The notes: generated from the letters alone by a model not told the origin. 64,000 nucleotides of DNA from Bradyrhizobium barranii subsp. apii (GCF_011516635.5 NZ_CP096255.1:4896501-4960500); one strand, 5' to 3'; positions 35,648 through 44,614 are shown, counted from the first letter of the stretch. A program made the numbers and translations.

Positions 35648-38380
35648 CTAGCTTGCCTCGCGGCGCCGGCTTCCCTCGCCGCCGCGCTGGGCGAGGCGGC
35701 TGCGATGCAGCGCGAACAGCTCCAGCACCTTGTCGGCCGGTTTTGCGGCACTGAACAGATAGCCCTGCATCTCGGAGCAGCCGAGCGCACGGAGCAGGCG
35801 CTGCTGCTCCTCGGTCTCGACGCCCTCGGCCGTGGTGGTCATGCGGCGGGCGGCAGCCAGGTTGACGACGGCCTGCACGATGCTGGCGGAGCCGTCGGGA
35901 CCGGCGATGTCGCTGACGAAGCAGCGGTCGATCTTGATCTTGTCGAACGGGAAGCGGTGCAGATAGCTCAGCGAGGAGTAGCCGGTGCCGAAATCGTCGA
36001 GCACGATCCGCACGCCGATGGCGCGGAGCTGGTGCAGGATCGCAAGCGCGGCGTCGTCGTCGCGAATCAGCACGGCCTCGGTGATCTCGAGCTCGAGCCG
36101 GCTCGCCGGCAAATTGGAGGCGGCAAGGGCCGCCATGATCTTCAGCGCCAGCGTGCCGCTCTTGAACTGCACCGGCGAGACGTTGACGGCGAGGCGGATG
36201 TCGTCGGGCCAGCTGGCGGCATCGCGGCAGGCGGTGGCCAGCACCCATTCGCCGATCTCGTTGATCAGGCCGGTGTCTTCGGCGATCGGAATGAACTCGG
36301 CGGGCGAGACCATGCCGCGCTCGGGATGGCGCCAGCGCACCAGCGCCTCGCAGCCGGTGATGCGGTCGTCCTTCAGGGCAAGGCAGGGCTGGTAATAGAC
36401 CTCGAGCCCGCCTTCGAGCCCACCCTGGGCGATGGCGTGGCGCAGATCGATCTCGAGCTGCCGCCGCTCGCGGACCTTGGCGTCCATCTCCGGCTCGAAG
36501 AAGCGATAGGTGCGGCGTCCGGCGGCCTTGGCGGCATACATCGCCATGTCCGCGTTCTTCAGGATCTGGTCCAGCGCGGTGCCGTGTCGTGGCGCCAGCG
36601 CGATGCCGATACTGGCGTCCGTGGTGAGATGATGGCCCATGCAGTCGAACGGCGCGCGGATGGCCTGGAAGACCCGCGCGACGAGCTCGTTGACCTGCTC
36701 CAGCGACGTCACCGCGCTCTGCACGATGGCGAATTCGTCGCCGCCGAGCCGCGCCACGAAGTCCGCCGGGCCTGCGCAGCGGCTGAGGCTCGTCGCGATC
36801 GATTTCAACAGCTCGTCGCCGACGAGATGGCCGAGCGCGTCGTTGACGCCCTTGAACTCGTCGATGTCGATGTAATGCACCGCGATCTCTTCGCCACCGG
36901 CGATGGCGGCGAGCTCCGCGCGCAGGTGCTCGTGGAACATGGTGCGGTTGGGCAGGTCGGTCAGCGCGTCGTAATGGGCGAGGTGGGTGATGCGCTCCTC
37001 GATGCGTCGGCGCTCGGTGACGTCTTCGTGGGTCGCCACCCAGCCGCCGTCCGCGAGCGGCTCGTTGAGGATGTGGATCGAGCGCCCGTCGGAGGTGTCG
37101 ACCACCATGGAGTTACGCACATGGATGTCGCGCAGCACACGGACGACATAGTCGCCGATGTCGCCAGTGAACGAGCCGGTCGCCTTGCGGTGGGCGATGA
37201 TGTCGTGGAAGCTGGAGCCGGGCTTCACCACCTCGGCCGACAGGCCGTACATCTCGATGTAGCGCTGGTTGCAGATCACCAGCCGCCGCTCGGCATCGAA
37301 CAGCAGCAGGCCCTGCGTCATGTTGTTGACGGCGCGGTCGAGGCGCTGCTTCTCCAGCGTCAGCCGCTCGCGGGAGGCGCGGTGCTGCTCCAGCAGCTTG
37401 CGCACGATCGCGATCAGCACGCCCGCGATGGCGAGCGCGGAGGCGCCCGCAACCGAGATCAGGATGCCGATCTGCTCGCGCCAGTCCGTCAGCGCCGCCG
37501 CGCGCGTTGTGGTGGCCATCATCAGGATCGGGAAGTGGGGCAGGGCACGCGAGGAGATCAGACGGTCTTCTCCGTCGACGGGGCTCATGATGCGGCCGGC
37601 GAAGTGATCGAGCCCGAAGATCCTCTGCTGCTCGAACGGGCCGGTCTTGAAATTCCTGCCCATCTGCTCGCTGGAATGGGGATAGCGAGCGAGCAGCGTG
37701 CCGTCGCGATGCAGCATCGAGATCGTGGCGCCTTCGCCGACCACGACGGAGGCGAAGAACTTCTCGAAATTGGCCGGTTCGATGCCGCGTCCGACCACGC
37801 CCATGAACTCGCCGTTCGGTCCCACGATCTTGCGCACGATCAGGATGGTCCAGGCGCCGGAGACGCGGCTGTGCACCGGCTCGATCAGCACGTTCGGCGA
37901 GTAAGGATCGTATTTGAAAGTGCGAAAATAGGCGCGATCGGCGACGTTCACTTTGGGGGCCGGCCATGCCGTAGAGGAGTTGATCAGATTGCCTTCGGCA
38001 TCGATGATGTTGACGCCGCCCATGTAGGGCAGCGCCTCGATCTTGGAGCGCAGCATCCGGTGGACGTCCTGGCCGGAGAGGCGCTTGCGATAGTCCTCGG
38101 CGCTTGCGATGCCGGTCGCGCGGACGTGGTCGACGAAATCCTTCTGGATGACCGCGAAATCCTGCAACTGCTGATCGAAATGATGAGCGAGCAGAAGGAC
38201 GGTGTTTTCCAGCTCGCGCCCGCTGTTGCGCAGCGCGCGCTCTCGGAAATTCTGCGCCATCAGGACCGAGCCAATGGCGATGGCCGCGATCAGCAACGTG
38301 CCGCCCACCACCAGCCAGCGGATCGGTCCGCTGCGCACGAAGACCTGGTCAAAGAGGCGACTGCCGTATTTCGTCATCAT
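35648..38380 (-). CDS. Membrane diguanylate cyclase/phosphodiesterase (GGDEF and EAL)
   Basis: A 910-residue protein that likely makes and/or degrades cyclic-di-GMP. A membrane helix (WLVVGGTLLIAAIAIGSVLM) is followed by a periplasmic dCache-like sensor (about residues 45-290, with ADRAYFRTFKYDPYSPNVLI) and a second helix (IGILISVAGASALAIAGVLI). A PAS-like region (about 345-470) follows. The GGDEF domain has the intact motif RLGGDEFAIVQ, and the EAL domain starts YYQPCLALKDDRITGCEALV and keeps the catalytic-type sequence SSLSYLHRFPFDKIKIDRCF. Both active-site motifs look intact, so the net activity cannot be predicted. ATG 38380 is preferred; an in-frame ATG at 38431 would add 17 residues. 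Confidence 0.92.
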   Translation of the reverse strand: MMTKYGSRLFDQVFVRSGPIRWLVVGGTLLIAAIAIGSVLMAQNFRERALRNSGRELENTVLLLAHHFDQQLQDFAVIQKDFVDHVRATGIASAEDYRKRLSGQDVHRMLRSKIEALPYMGGVNIIDAEGNLINSSTAWPAPKVNVADRAYFRTFKYDPYSPNVLIEPVHSRVSGAWTILIVRKIVGPNGEFMGVVGRGIEPANFEKFFASVVVGEGATISMLHRDGTLLARYPHSSEQMGRNFKTGPFEQQRIFGLDHFAGRIMSPVDGEDRLISSRALPHFPILMMATTTRAAALTDWREQIGILISVAGASALAIAGVLIAIVRKLLEQHRASRERLTLEKQRLDRAVNNMTQGLLLFDAERRLVICNQRYIEMYGLSAEVVKPGSSFHDIIAHRKATGSFTGDIGDYVVRVLRDIHVRNSMVVDTSDGRSIHILNEPLADGGWVATHEDVTERRRIEERITHLAHYDALTDLPNRTMFHEHLRAELAAIAGGEEIAVHYIDIDEFKGVNDALGHLVGDELLKSIATSLSRCAGPADFVARLGGDEFAIVQSAVTSLEQVNELVARVFQAIRAPFDCMGHHLTTDASIGIALAPRHGTALDQILKNADMAMYAAKAAGRRTYRFFEPEMDAKVRERRQLEIDLRHAIAQGGLEGGLEVYYQPCLALKDDRITGCEALVRWRHPERGMVSPAEFIPIAEDTGLINEIGEWVLATACRDAASWPDDIRLAVNVSPVQFKSGTLALKIMAALAASNLPASRLELEITEAVLIRDDDAALAILHQLRAIGVRIVLDDFGTGYSSLSYLHRFPFDKIKIDRCFVSDIAGPDGSASIVQAVVNLAAARRMTTTAEGVETEEQQRLLRALGCSEMQGYLFSAAKPADKVLELFALHRSRLAQRGGEGSRRREAS

Positions 38381-38534
38381 GTCGATCGTTGCCGCGCACA
38401 CGTCAGGATCGCTTCTTGATCCCGAGAACATCCGTTGGTTTACGGAAACGATATGGAGGCGAAGTTAGGAAGCGCGGTTAATGCGACATGAACGGCCGCG
38501 TACAAAAGCAATCGATGCGCGCGACGCAAGACGT

Positions 38535-38577
38535 GCAGGAATTGCCGGACGCTCTCGCGATGCCGGTCAATTCCTGC
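38535..38577 (+). promoter_or_regulatory. Inverted repeat upstream of the pilin promoter, candidate enhancer
   Basis: GCAGGAATTG (38535-38544) and CAATTCCTGC (38568-38577) are perfect 10-bp arms. Inside them CCGG (38545-38548) faces CCGG (38563-38566). The centre lies about 85 bp upstream of the sigma-54 core, a usual distance for an activator site. No TGT-N10-ACA NifA site is visible. Confidence 0.5.
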
Positions 38578-38639
38578 CGGTCGTGCCACGGTCAACCAAG
38601 GCTTAACCATCTAAGATGTTGGCGATCCTCGAGTCGGCA

Positions 38640-38656
38640 TTGGCACGTGATTTGCG
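38640..38656 (+). promoter_or_regulatory. Sigma-54 (-24/-12) promoter of the Flp pilin gene
   Basis: TTGGCACGTGATTTGCG has GG (38642-38643) and GC (38654-38655) with exactly 10 bases between them, matching TGGCAC-N5-TTGC. Transcription would start near 38667, leaving an approximately 25-nt leader with GAGAGG before ATG 38693. Confidence 0.78.
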
Positions 38657-38692
38657 AACATGCCTGCCGACGACACAGAGAGGACACGAACG

Positions 38693-38857
38693 ATGACAAA
38701 CACCTTGAAGAACTTCCTGGCCGACGAGCGTGGTGCGACCGCGATCGAATACGGCCTGATTGCCGCCGGCATCGCGCTGGCCATCATTTCCGTCGTGAAC
38801 GGCATGGGCTCCAAGCTTAACGCCAAATTCGGGTCGATCAGCTCTTCGCTGCGCTGA
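38693..38857 (+). CDS. Flp family type IVb pilin
   Basis: A 54-residue prepilin: MTNTLKNFLADERG, then ATAIEYGLIAAGIALAII as the hydrophobic stem. The Gly before ATAIEY, with Glu at +5 and Tyr at +6, is the class IVb cleavage site recognised by a CpaA/TadV-type peptidase. Ribosome site GAGAGG precedes the ATG. No tad/cpa assembly genes occur in this window, so it is an orphan pilin that would need a machinery elsewhere. Its 3' end overlaps the convergent MFS gene by 20 bp. Confidence 0.9.
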   Translation: MTNTLKNFLADERGATAIEYGLIAAGIALAIISVVNGMGSKLNAKFGSISSSLR

Positions 38858-40094
38858 TCGCGTGGGCTCCGCCGCGCGCCAATATCGCCGCCACGATCAG
38901 CGCCGCGACGACGTTCGCGGCGGCGCTGATCAGGATCGGCAAGGTATAGCTGTGGTTGACGTCGTAGGCGAAACCGGCCGCACTCGGGCCAACCAGCGTG
39001 CCGAACGCCACGCTGGTGTAGAGAATACCGATGATTCCGCTGACGTTGCGTCCGCCAAAATAGTCCATGACCACAGCGGGCAGCACCGCGACCCAGCCGC
39101 CGTAGAACACGCCGTAGACGAAGGCAAAAGCGGCGAGGGTCCAGACATCGGCGGCGATGGCCCAGATCGCCATCGCGAACGCCATTCCGACCAGGACCAT
39201 GATGAGCGAGCGGTCGCGACCCATCCGGTCGGCGAGCGCGCCGAGAAAGAAGCGGCCTGCGGTGCTGCCGGCCCCGATCACGCCGAGCAGCAGCACCGCA
39301 GAGGACGCCGCGACCCCGTGGTCGCGCGCGTATGGCACGAGATGGACGAACGGGACGAAGGCGCCGAACGAGCAGACCAGACACGATAGGTAGAGGGCGA
39401 TGAACCGCGTCGACCGGACGGCCTCGCGCACCGAAGCGCCGCCGGCATTGCTTGCGCCCGCGGCCTCGCGAGGCGGATCACCGTCGGGTCCGAGGCCGCG
39501 GTGCTTCGGATCGTTCTCGATCAGCAGCGACGCTCCGCCGCCCAGCACCAGCGCGATCGCGCCCAGCACCAGATAGGCGCCGCGCCAGCCCACCGATGCG
39601 ATCAGCAATGAGGCGAGCGGCGGCATCGCCAGCGTACCGAGCCCGATGCCGCTCACCGCGAGCCCGGAGGCGAAGCCGCGGCGCTTGACGAACCAGCGTT
39701 GCACCGCGCCGATCGCGGGAACATAGGCGCAGCCGAGGCCGAGGCCGACGCCCAGCCCGTAGGCGAGATAGACCTCGACAAGGGAACGTGCCGCGCTCGC
39801 CGCCGCAAGTCCGACCGCGATCAGGATCATGCCGGCTATGGCCAGCGGACGCGAGCCGAGCCGGTCGGCGAGGGGACCGCTGACGAGTCCGAGCGCGAAG
39901 TACAGAAAGCCCGCAATCGAAAACACGAGCGAGATCGAACCGCGCGAGGCGCCGAAATCGCGCTGGAGCGGCTCCAGAAATGCGCTGAACGTGTAGGCGG
40001 AGCCGAAGCCGACGAACATGACGGCAAATGCCGCCGCGACGACGAACCAGCCATGGAAAATGCTTCGCTGAACGAGCGTGGATTGAACGGTCAA
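38838..40094 (-). CDS. MFS transporter (monocarboxylate/oxalate-like type)
   Basis: A 418-residue, 12-helix major facilitator protein. Landmarks are HGWFVVAAAFAVMFVGFGSA in helix 1, the loop 2-3 motif GPLADRLGSRPLA (MFS signature A) and GALADRMGRDRSLIM between helices 8 and 9. The start is likely TTG 40094: GGAGG lies 5 bp upstream and the TTG overlaps the amidase TGA (TTGA, 40091-40094). A TTG at 40127 is also in frame. The amidase-MFS coupling suggests export or uptake of the amide or its carboxylic product. Confidence 0.88.
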   Translation of the reverse strand: MTVQSTLVQRSIFHGWFVVAAAFAVMFVGFGSAYTFSAFLEPLQRDFGASRGSISLVFSIAGFLYFALGLVSGPLADRLGSRPLAIAGMILIAVGLAAASAARSLVEVYLAYGLGVGLGLGCAYVPAIGAVQRWFVKRRGFASGLAVSGIGLGTLAMPPLASLLIASVGWRGAYLVLGAIALVLGGGASLLIENDPKHRGLGPDGDPPREAAGASNAGGASVREAVRSTRFIALYLSCLVCSFGAFVPFVHLVPYARDHGVAASSAVLLLGVIGAGSTAGRFFLGALADRMGRDRSLIMVLVGMAFAMAIWAIAADVWTLAAFAFVYGVFYGGWVAVLPAVVMDYFGGRNVSGIIGILYTSVAFGTLVGPSAAGFAYDVNHSYTLPILISAAANVVAALIVAAILARGGAHAISAAKS

Positions 40095-41506
40095 TGCTGC
40101 CTCCGCGAGCTGAGGGAAGGATGGCAACGATGCCAGGACGTGGTACGCTGGAACGCCGCGCCGGCGCGCACGAGCATGGCCTCGTCGAGATGAGCGGCGA
40201 CGAGCTGGAACGCGATCGGCAGTCCGTCGGCCGATGCACCACCCGGTAGCGTGATCGTGGGATGACCGGTCACGTCGAACGGGCAGGTGTAGCGCTGCAG
40301 CTTCGCGATCAGATCCGGCTGCTCGCCGAGCGTCTGGATCATGGCGAGCGTCACCGGCGGGAACGGGTGTACCGGGATCAGCAGCAGGTCAATGGTCTCG
40401 AACAGCGCGGTGACCCGGCCGCGCAGCGCCAGCCGCCGCAGCATGATCTTCGGATAGTCGAGAGCAGAGAGAGCGCGACCGGCCTCGATCAGCGAGGCGA
40501 GCATCGGACCATACTCATCCTTGCGGGCAGGATAGGTCGCCTCGTGCGCGACCGCAGCTTCCACCGCACAATTCGGTGTCCAGTCGGCAATCGCCTGCAT
40601 GACGTCGGGAAATCTGACATCGACGATGCCGGCGCCGAGCGCACGGAACGCATCGATAGCGTCCGCCAGCACGTGTTGTGTCTTAACGTCCACGTCGTCG
40701 CTGTTCCAGGCGGCATCGACGCCGATCCGCAAGCTTCGCACGTCCTGTGCGGCCGCGGCCAGATAGTCGGGCACCGGATTGAACACCGAGGTGGGGTCGT
40801 TGGGGTCGTGTCCCGCAATGACGCCGAGCAGCGCGCCCGCATCGGCCGCGCTGCGGCCGATCGGTCCGACATGGTCGAGCGTCGCTGCCAGCTCGAAGGC
40901 GCCGTGTCGGCTGACGCGACCCCAGCTCGGCTTCAATCCGGTCAGCCCGTTGGCGGCGCAGGGCCAGCGGATCGAACCGCCGGTGTCGGAGCCGAGCGAG
41001 CCGAAGCAAAGCCCGGCAGCGGTTGCGACCGCCGAGCCACTGGACGAAATGCCCGGCCAGTAACTCGCATTCCACGGATTCTTCGGCGGCGTCACCAATG
41101 GATGGTGATCGGAATAGGCGCCCTCGGTGAGTTGCAGCTTGCCGAGTATCACGGCGCCTGCGTCCTTGAGCCGGCGCACGACGGTTGCGGCTTCGTGGGG
41201 ACGAAAGTCGCGATGAAGCATGGTGCCGGCCGCCGTCGGAATGCCCTTGGTCCAGAACAGGTCCTTGAGCGCAATCGGCACGCCATGCAGCGGCCCCCGA
41301 TACCGGCCCTGTGCGATTTCGGCGTCCGCGGCTTTTGCCTCGGCGATGGCCGTTTCTGCCATCACGTGAACGTAGCTGCCGAGATCCCGGTCCATGGCCT
41401 CGATACGGTCGAGTTGCGCGCGCGTCACGTCCAGCGCGGAGACGTCGCGCGCCTTGAGGCGCGCTGCGAGCGCGGTGAGTTCGAGATAGTGCAGGGCGTC
41501 GGCCAT
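40091..41506 (-). CDS. Amidase (amidase-signature family)
   Basis: A 471-residue hydrolase of carboxylic amides. The Ser-cisSer-Lys triad is visible: the Lys in GVPIALKDLFW (about residue 80), the cis-Ser in PGISSSGSAVATAAGL and the nucleophile in GSDTGGSIRWPCAANG. Substrate cannot be read; relatives act on indole acetamide, malonamide, nicotinamide-like and aryl amides. It leads an operon with the MFS transporter and is divergent from the CGNR regulator gene. Confidence 0.92.
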   Translation of the reverse strand: MADALHYLELTALAARLKARDVSALDVTRAQLDRIEAMDRDLGSYVHVMAETAIAEAKAADAEIAQGRYRGPLHGVPIALKDLFWTKGIPTAAGTMLHRDFRPHEAATVVRRLKDAGAVILGKLQLTEGAYSDHHPLVTPPKNPWNASYWPGISSSGSAVATAAGLCFGSLGSDTGGSIRWPCAANGLTGLKPSWGRVSRHGAFELAATLDHVGPIGRSAADAGALLGVIAGHDPNDPTSVFNPVPDYLAAAAQDVRSLRIGVDAAWNSDDVDVKTQHVLADAIDAFRALGAGIVDVRFPDVMQAIADWTPNCAVEAAVAHEATYPARKDEYGPMLASLIEAGRALSALDYPKIMLRRLALRGRVTALFETIDLLLIPVHPFPPVTLAMIQTLGEQPDLIAKLQRYTCPFDVTGHPTITLPGGASADGLPIAFQLVAAHLDEAMLVRAGAAFQRTTSWHRCHPSLSSRRQH

Positions 41507-41601
41507 CGGTTCGGGGTCTCCGTTCTGGTGATCGCAATGGGCGCTCGATCCCGAAGGATTCGACACTAGTATAATTAGGATACAGGTGTCGCTTGCTGTC
41601 A

Positions 41602-41624
41602 ACCAGTAAATCTGTTTTACTGGT
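41602..41624. promoter_or_regulatory. Palindrome between amidase and CGNR genes, candidate operator
   Basis: ACCAGTAAA (41602-41610), TCTGT and TTTACTGGT (41616-41624) form perfect 9-bp arms. The site overlaps a TTGACA on the minus strand (41597-41602), a plausible amidase -35, and lies 21 bp before the CGNR start. TGGTGTTCC occurs twice just after (41621, 41636). The 139-bp gap is AT-richer than its surroundings and includes TATAAT at about 41569. Confidence 0.6.
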
Positions 41625-41645
41625 GTTCCAATCTTTGGTGTTCCG

Positions 41646-42239
41646 ATGTCGAAAGAGTCGCGCAAATTCCAGGTTCCCGACACGCTGGCGAACGTCTACG
41701 ATTTCGCCAACACGCTCGATGTTCGCCACTTCACGCATTTCGGCGTGGAGCATCCGGAGAGCGATGAGCTTGGCGGGCCGAAGGAACTTGCGGACTGGAT
41801 GCGGGAACGCGGCCTTGGCGCCGAGGGCGGGCGTGTCACGCCCGCGATGTTTGAGACTGCGCTACGACTGCGCGGCGCCTTGCGCGCCTATCTGCAATGT
41901 GAGCCTGCCGAGCGGCTCCGGAACAGGAGCGTTCTCGGCACTCTCAATGAGGCGCTCGCGCCGTTTCCGTTGCGGGTGGAGGCGCGCGCAGGCCGTGGCG
42001 CGATGCTGTCGGCAGCGCGCGAGGATGCGCTCGCAGGCCTCTCGGCCATCGCGATCGAGCTCCATGACGCAACGCTTGTGGGAACGCTGGACCGGCTGAA
42101 GATGTGTGCGTCGGAGGAATGCCGCCGGGTGTTCTTCGACCGCTCGAAACCATCGACGCGGCGGTGGTGCATGTCGACGCTGTGCGGCAACCGGATGAAG
42201 ACGCGCGCCTATCGCGAGCGGCAGCGCGAGGCGAAATAG
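41646..42239 (+). CDS. CGNR zinc-finger regulator (ABATE domain)
   Basis: A 197-residue predicted transcription factor. The N-terminal ABATE-type domain (about 10-140: VYDFANTLDVRHFTHFG onward) is followed by a C-terminal zinc finger, KMCASEECRRVFFDRSKPS, then RRWCMSTLCGNRMKTRAYRE, with the family CGNR motif at about residues 183-186. It is divergent from the amidase-MFS operon and most likely controls it through the intervening palindrome. The initiating region has no strong ribosome site. Confidence 0.88.
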   Translation: MSKESRKFQVPDTLANVYDFANTLDVRHFTHFGVEHPESDELGGPKELADWMRERGLGAEGGRVTPAMFETALRLRGALRAYLQCEPAERLRNRSVLGTLNEALAPFPLRVEARAGRGAMLSAAREDALAGLSAIAIELHDATLVGTLDRLKMCASEECRRVFFDRSKPSTRRWCMSTLCGNRMKTRAYRERQREAK

Positions 42240-42251
42240 ATCATGCTGCGC

Positions 42252-42770
42252 TCAGGCGCGGTAGTGGCCCGACTTGCCGCCGAGCTTCTCGACCAGATGG
42301 ATGCCTTCGATGCGCACGCCGCGTTCGACCGCCTTGATCATGTCGTAGATGGTGAGGCAGGCGACCGACACCGCCGTGAGCGCCTCCATCTCGACGCCGG
42401 TCGGGCCCGTCACCTTCACGCTGGCGCGGACGAGGCAGCCTGGCAGTTTCGGGTCGGGCTCGATGTCGACGGTGACCTTCGACAGCGCGAGGGGATGACA
42501 GAGCGGGATCAGCTCCGAGGTGCGCTTGGCGGCCATGATGCCGGCGATGCGCGCGGTGCCGAGCACGTCGCCTTTCTTGGCGTTGCCCGAGACGATGAGA
42601 TCAAGGGTCGCCTTGGTCATGACGACGTGGCCTTCGGCGACCGCGAGCCGTTCGGTCGCGGGCTTGTCCGACACGTCCACCATCCGCGCCTCGCCGGAGG
42701 CGCCGATATGGGTGAGGGCAGGGCCGGCTTTCGCTTTGGATTGCCTGGCCTTGGCGGGCTTGCGCGCCAT
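42252..42770 (-). CDS. moaC: Cyclic pyranopterin monophosphate synthase MoaC
   Basis: MoaC makes cyclic pyranopterin monophosphate, the first stable molybdenum cofactor intermediate. The 172 residues from ATG 42770 include MVDVSDKPATERLAVAEGHV at about residue 30, GTARIAGIMAAKRTSELIPL, CHPLALSKVTVDIEPD, and EMEALTAVSVACLTIYDMIK with the catalytic-type Asp and Lys. It starts one base after the trpC stop, so trpC and moaC are coupled. The N-terminal 25 residues are basic and variable. Confidence 0.95.
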   Translation of the reverse strand: MARKPAKARQSKAKAGPALTHIGASGEARMVDVSDKPATERLAVAEGHVVMTKATLDLIVSGNAKKGDVLGTARIAGIMAAKRTSELIPLCHPLALSKVTVDIEPDPKLPGCLVRASVKVTGPTGVEMEALTAVSVACLTIYDMIKAVERGVRIEGIHLVEKLGGKSGHYRA

Positions 42771-42771
42771 G

Positions 42772-43593
42772 TCAGCGCGTGCCCGTCGCGCGCGGCGCGT
42801 TCTCGCGCGCAAGCAGCGTGCGGGTGGCGGCGGTCACGTCGGCCTGGCGCATCAGGCTCTCGCCGACCAGGAAGGTCGACATGCCGACGCGCTCGAGCCG
42901 GGCGAGATCGGCGGGCGTGAAGATGCCGCTCTCGCCAACCATCAGCCGTTCCGCAGGGATCAGCGGCGCCAGCGTCTCGCTGGTCGCGAGCGTGGTCTCA
43001 AAGGTGCGCAAATTGCGGTTGTTGACGCCGATCATCGGCGAACGCAGCTTCAGCGCACGGTCGAGCTCGGCGCGGTCGTGGATTTCGATCAGCACGTCCA
43101 TGCCGTAGGCGAGGGCGGCGTCCTCGAGATCCTTGGCGGTGGCATCGTCGAGCGCGGCCATGATGATCAGGATGCAGTCGGCGCCATGCGCACGCGCTTC
43201 AATCACCTGATAGGTGTCGAACATGAAATCCTTGCGCAGCACCGGGAGCGACGTTGCCGCGCGCGCCGCCACCATGAAATCGAGATGGCCCTGGAACGAG
43301 GGCGTGTCGGTCAGGACCGACAGACAGGCCGCACCGCCGGCCTCATAGGCCTTGGCGAGCAGCGGCGGATCGAAATCGGCGCGGATCAGCCCCTTCGACG
43401 GCGAGGCTTTCTTGACCTCGGCAATCAGCGCGTAGTCGCCATTGGCGTGCTTGGCCTTGATCGCGCGCACGAAGCCGCGTGGGGCTCCCTGCGCCTTGGC
43501 TTTGGCCTCGACTTCCGAGAGCGGCTGCGCGCGCTTGGCGGCTGCGATCTCTTCGCGCTTGTAGGCTTCGATCTTGGTCAGGATGTCAGACAT
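42772..43593 (-). CDS. trpC: Indole-3-glycerol phosphate synthase
   Basis: TrpC closes the indole ring of CdRP in tryptophan synthesis. The TIM barrel has LTKIEAYKREEIAAAKRAQP at the N-terminus, ALIAEVKKASPSKGLIRADF (phosphate-binding Lys), VLRKDFMFDTYQVIEARAHG (catalytic Lys) and IGVNNRNLRTFE near the end. It has 273 residues and is not fused to TrpF. It is 7 bp from trpD and 1 bp from moaC, an order conserved in Rhizobiales. Confidence 0.97.
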   Translation of the reverse strand: MSDILTKIEAYKREEIAAAKRAQPLSEVEAKAKAQGAPRGFVRAIKAKHANGDYALIAEVKKASPSKGLIRADFDPPLLAKAYEAGGAACLSVLTDTPSFQGHLDFMVAARAATSLPVLRKDFMFDTYQVIEARAHGADCILIIMAALDDATAKDLEDAALAYGMDVLIEIHDRAELDRALKLRSPMIGVNNRNLRTFETTLATSETLAPLIPAERLMVGESGIFTPADLARLERVGMSTFLVGESLMRQADVTAATRTLLARENAPRATGTR

Positions 43594-43600
43594 GTCAGGT

Positions 43601-44614
43601 TCAGCCGTTCGAGATCGCGATCAAATGCTTCAGCCGCGCGCTCGCGGCGCCGCTGTCGAGCGACTTCGCACCGATCGCAACGCCCTCCTTGAGGTCCTTG
43701 GCGCGGCCGGCCACGACCAGCGCGGCGGCGGCGTTGATCAGCGCGACGTCTCGATAGGGGCTCGGCTTGCCGTCGAGCACGCTTTGCAAGGCGATCGCAT
43801 TGGCGTCGGCGTCGCCGCCCCTGAGCGCACCGGGATCGCAGCGCGGCAGGCCGGCGTCCTCCGGCGTCACCTCGAAATTCCGGATCTCGCCATTGTGGAG
43901 CGCGGAGACGAAGGTCGGGCCCGTGAGGGTGATCTCGTCGAGGCCGTCGGAGCCATGCACCACCCAGGCGGATTCCGAGCCGAGGTTTTTCAGCACCTGC
44001 GCCAGCGGCTGCACCCATTGCCGCGAGAACACGCCGACCATCTGGCGCTTGACGCCGGCCGGGTTCGACAAGGGGCCGAGCAGATTGAAGATCGTACGTG
44101 TCGCAAGCTCGACCCGGGTCGGGCCGACGTTCTTCATCGCCGGATGATGGGCAGGTGCGAACATGAAGCCGATGCCGCATTCGCGCACACAGCGGCCGAC
44201 CTGCTCGGGCCTGAGGTCGATCTTCACGCCGAGCGACGCCAGCACGTCGGCGGCGCCCGAGCGCGACGACAGCGCACGGTTGCCGTGCTTGGCCACCGGC
44301 AGGCCGGTGCCCGAGACAATGAAGGACGCGCAGGTCGAGACGTTGACCGAGCCGGAGCCGTCACCACCGGTGCCGACGATGTCGACGGCGTCCGCGGGTG
44401 CGTCGACCGTGAGCATCTTGGAACGCATCGCCGAGACCGCGCCGGTGATTTCGTCCACGGTCTCGCCGCGCACCCGCAGCGCCATCAGGAGGCCACCCAT
44501 CTGCGAGGGCGTGGCCTCGCCGGACATCATGGCGTCGAAGGCGGAAGCCGCTTCGTCACGCGACAGGCTGGCGCCGGTCGCCACTTTTCCAATGATCGAT
44601 TTCAGGTCGTCCAT
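43601..44614 (-). CDS. trpD: Anthranilate phosphoribosyltransferase
   Basis: TrpD joins anthranilate and PRPP to phosphoribosyl-anthranilate. The PRPP-binding glycine-rich motif DIVGTGGDGSGSVNVSTCAS (about residues 80-99) and the KHGNRALSSRSGAADVLASL block are conserved. The metal-binding Asp-Glu pair is visible in HGSDGLDEITLTGPT. The 337 residues are typical. trpE and trpG are not in this window; the neighbour upstream is ppiD. Confidence 0.97.
   Translation of the reverse strand: MDDLKSIIGKVATGASLSRDEAASAFDAMMSGEATPSQMGGLLMALRVRGETVDEITGAVSAMRSKMLTVDAPADAVDIVGTGGDGSGSVNVSTCASFIVSGTGLPVAKHGNRALSSRSGAADVLASLGVKIDLRPEQVGRCVRECGIGFMFAPAHHPAMKNVGPTRVELATRTIFNLLGPLSNPAGVKRQMVGVFSRQWVQPLAQVLKNLGSESAWVVHGSDGLDEITLTGPTFVSALHNGEIRNFEVTPEDAGLPRCDPGALRGGDADANAIALQSVLDGKPSPYRDVALINAAAALVVAGRAKDLKEGVAIGAKSLDSGAASARLKHLIAISNG

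Noticed and set aside
35591..38419. Very long plus-strand open frame (about 940 codons) opposite the GGDEF/EAL gene
   Set aside because: It is antisense to a gene with intact GGDEF and EAL motifs; its translation is Asp/Arg/His-rich with no domain, as expected from high-GC antisense.
38460..38640. NifA-type upstream site for the pilin
   Set aside because: No TGT-N10-ACA sequence was found; only the GCAGGAATTG palindrome is present.
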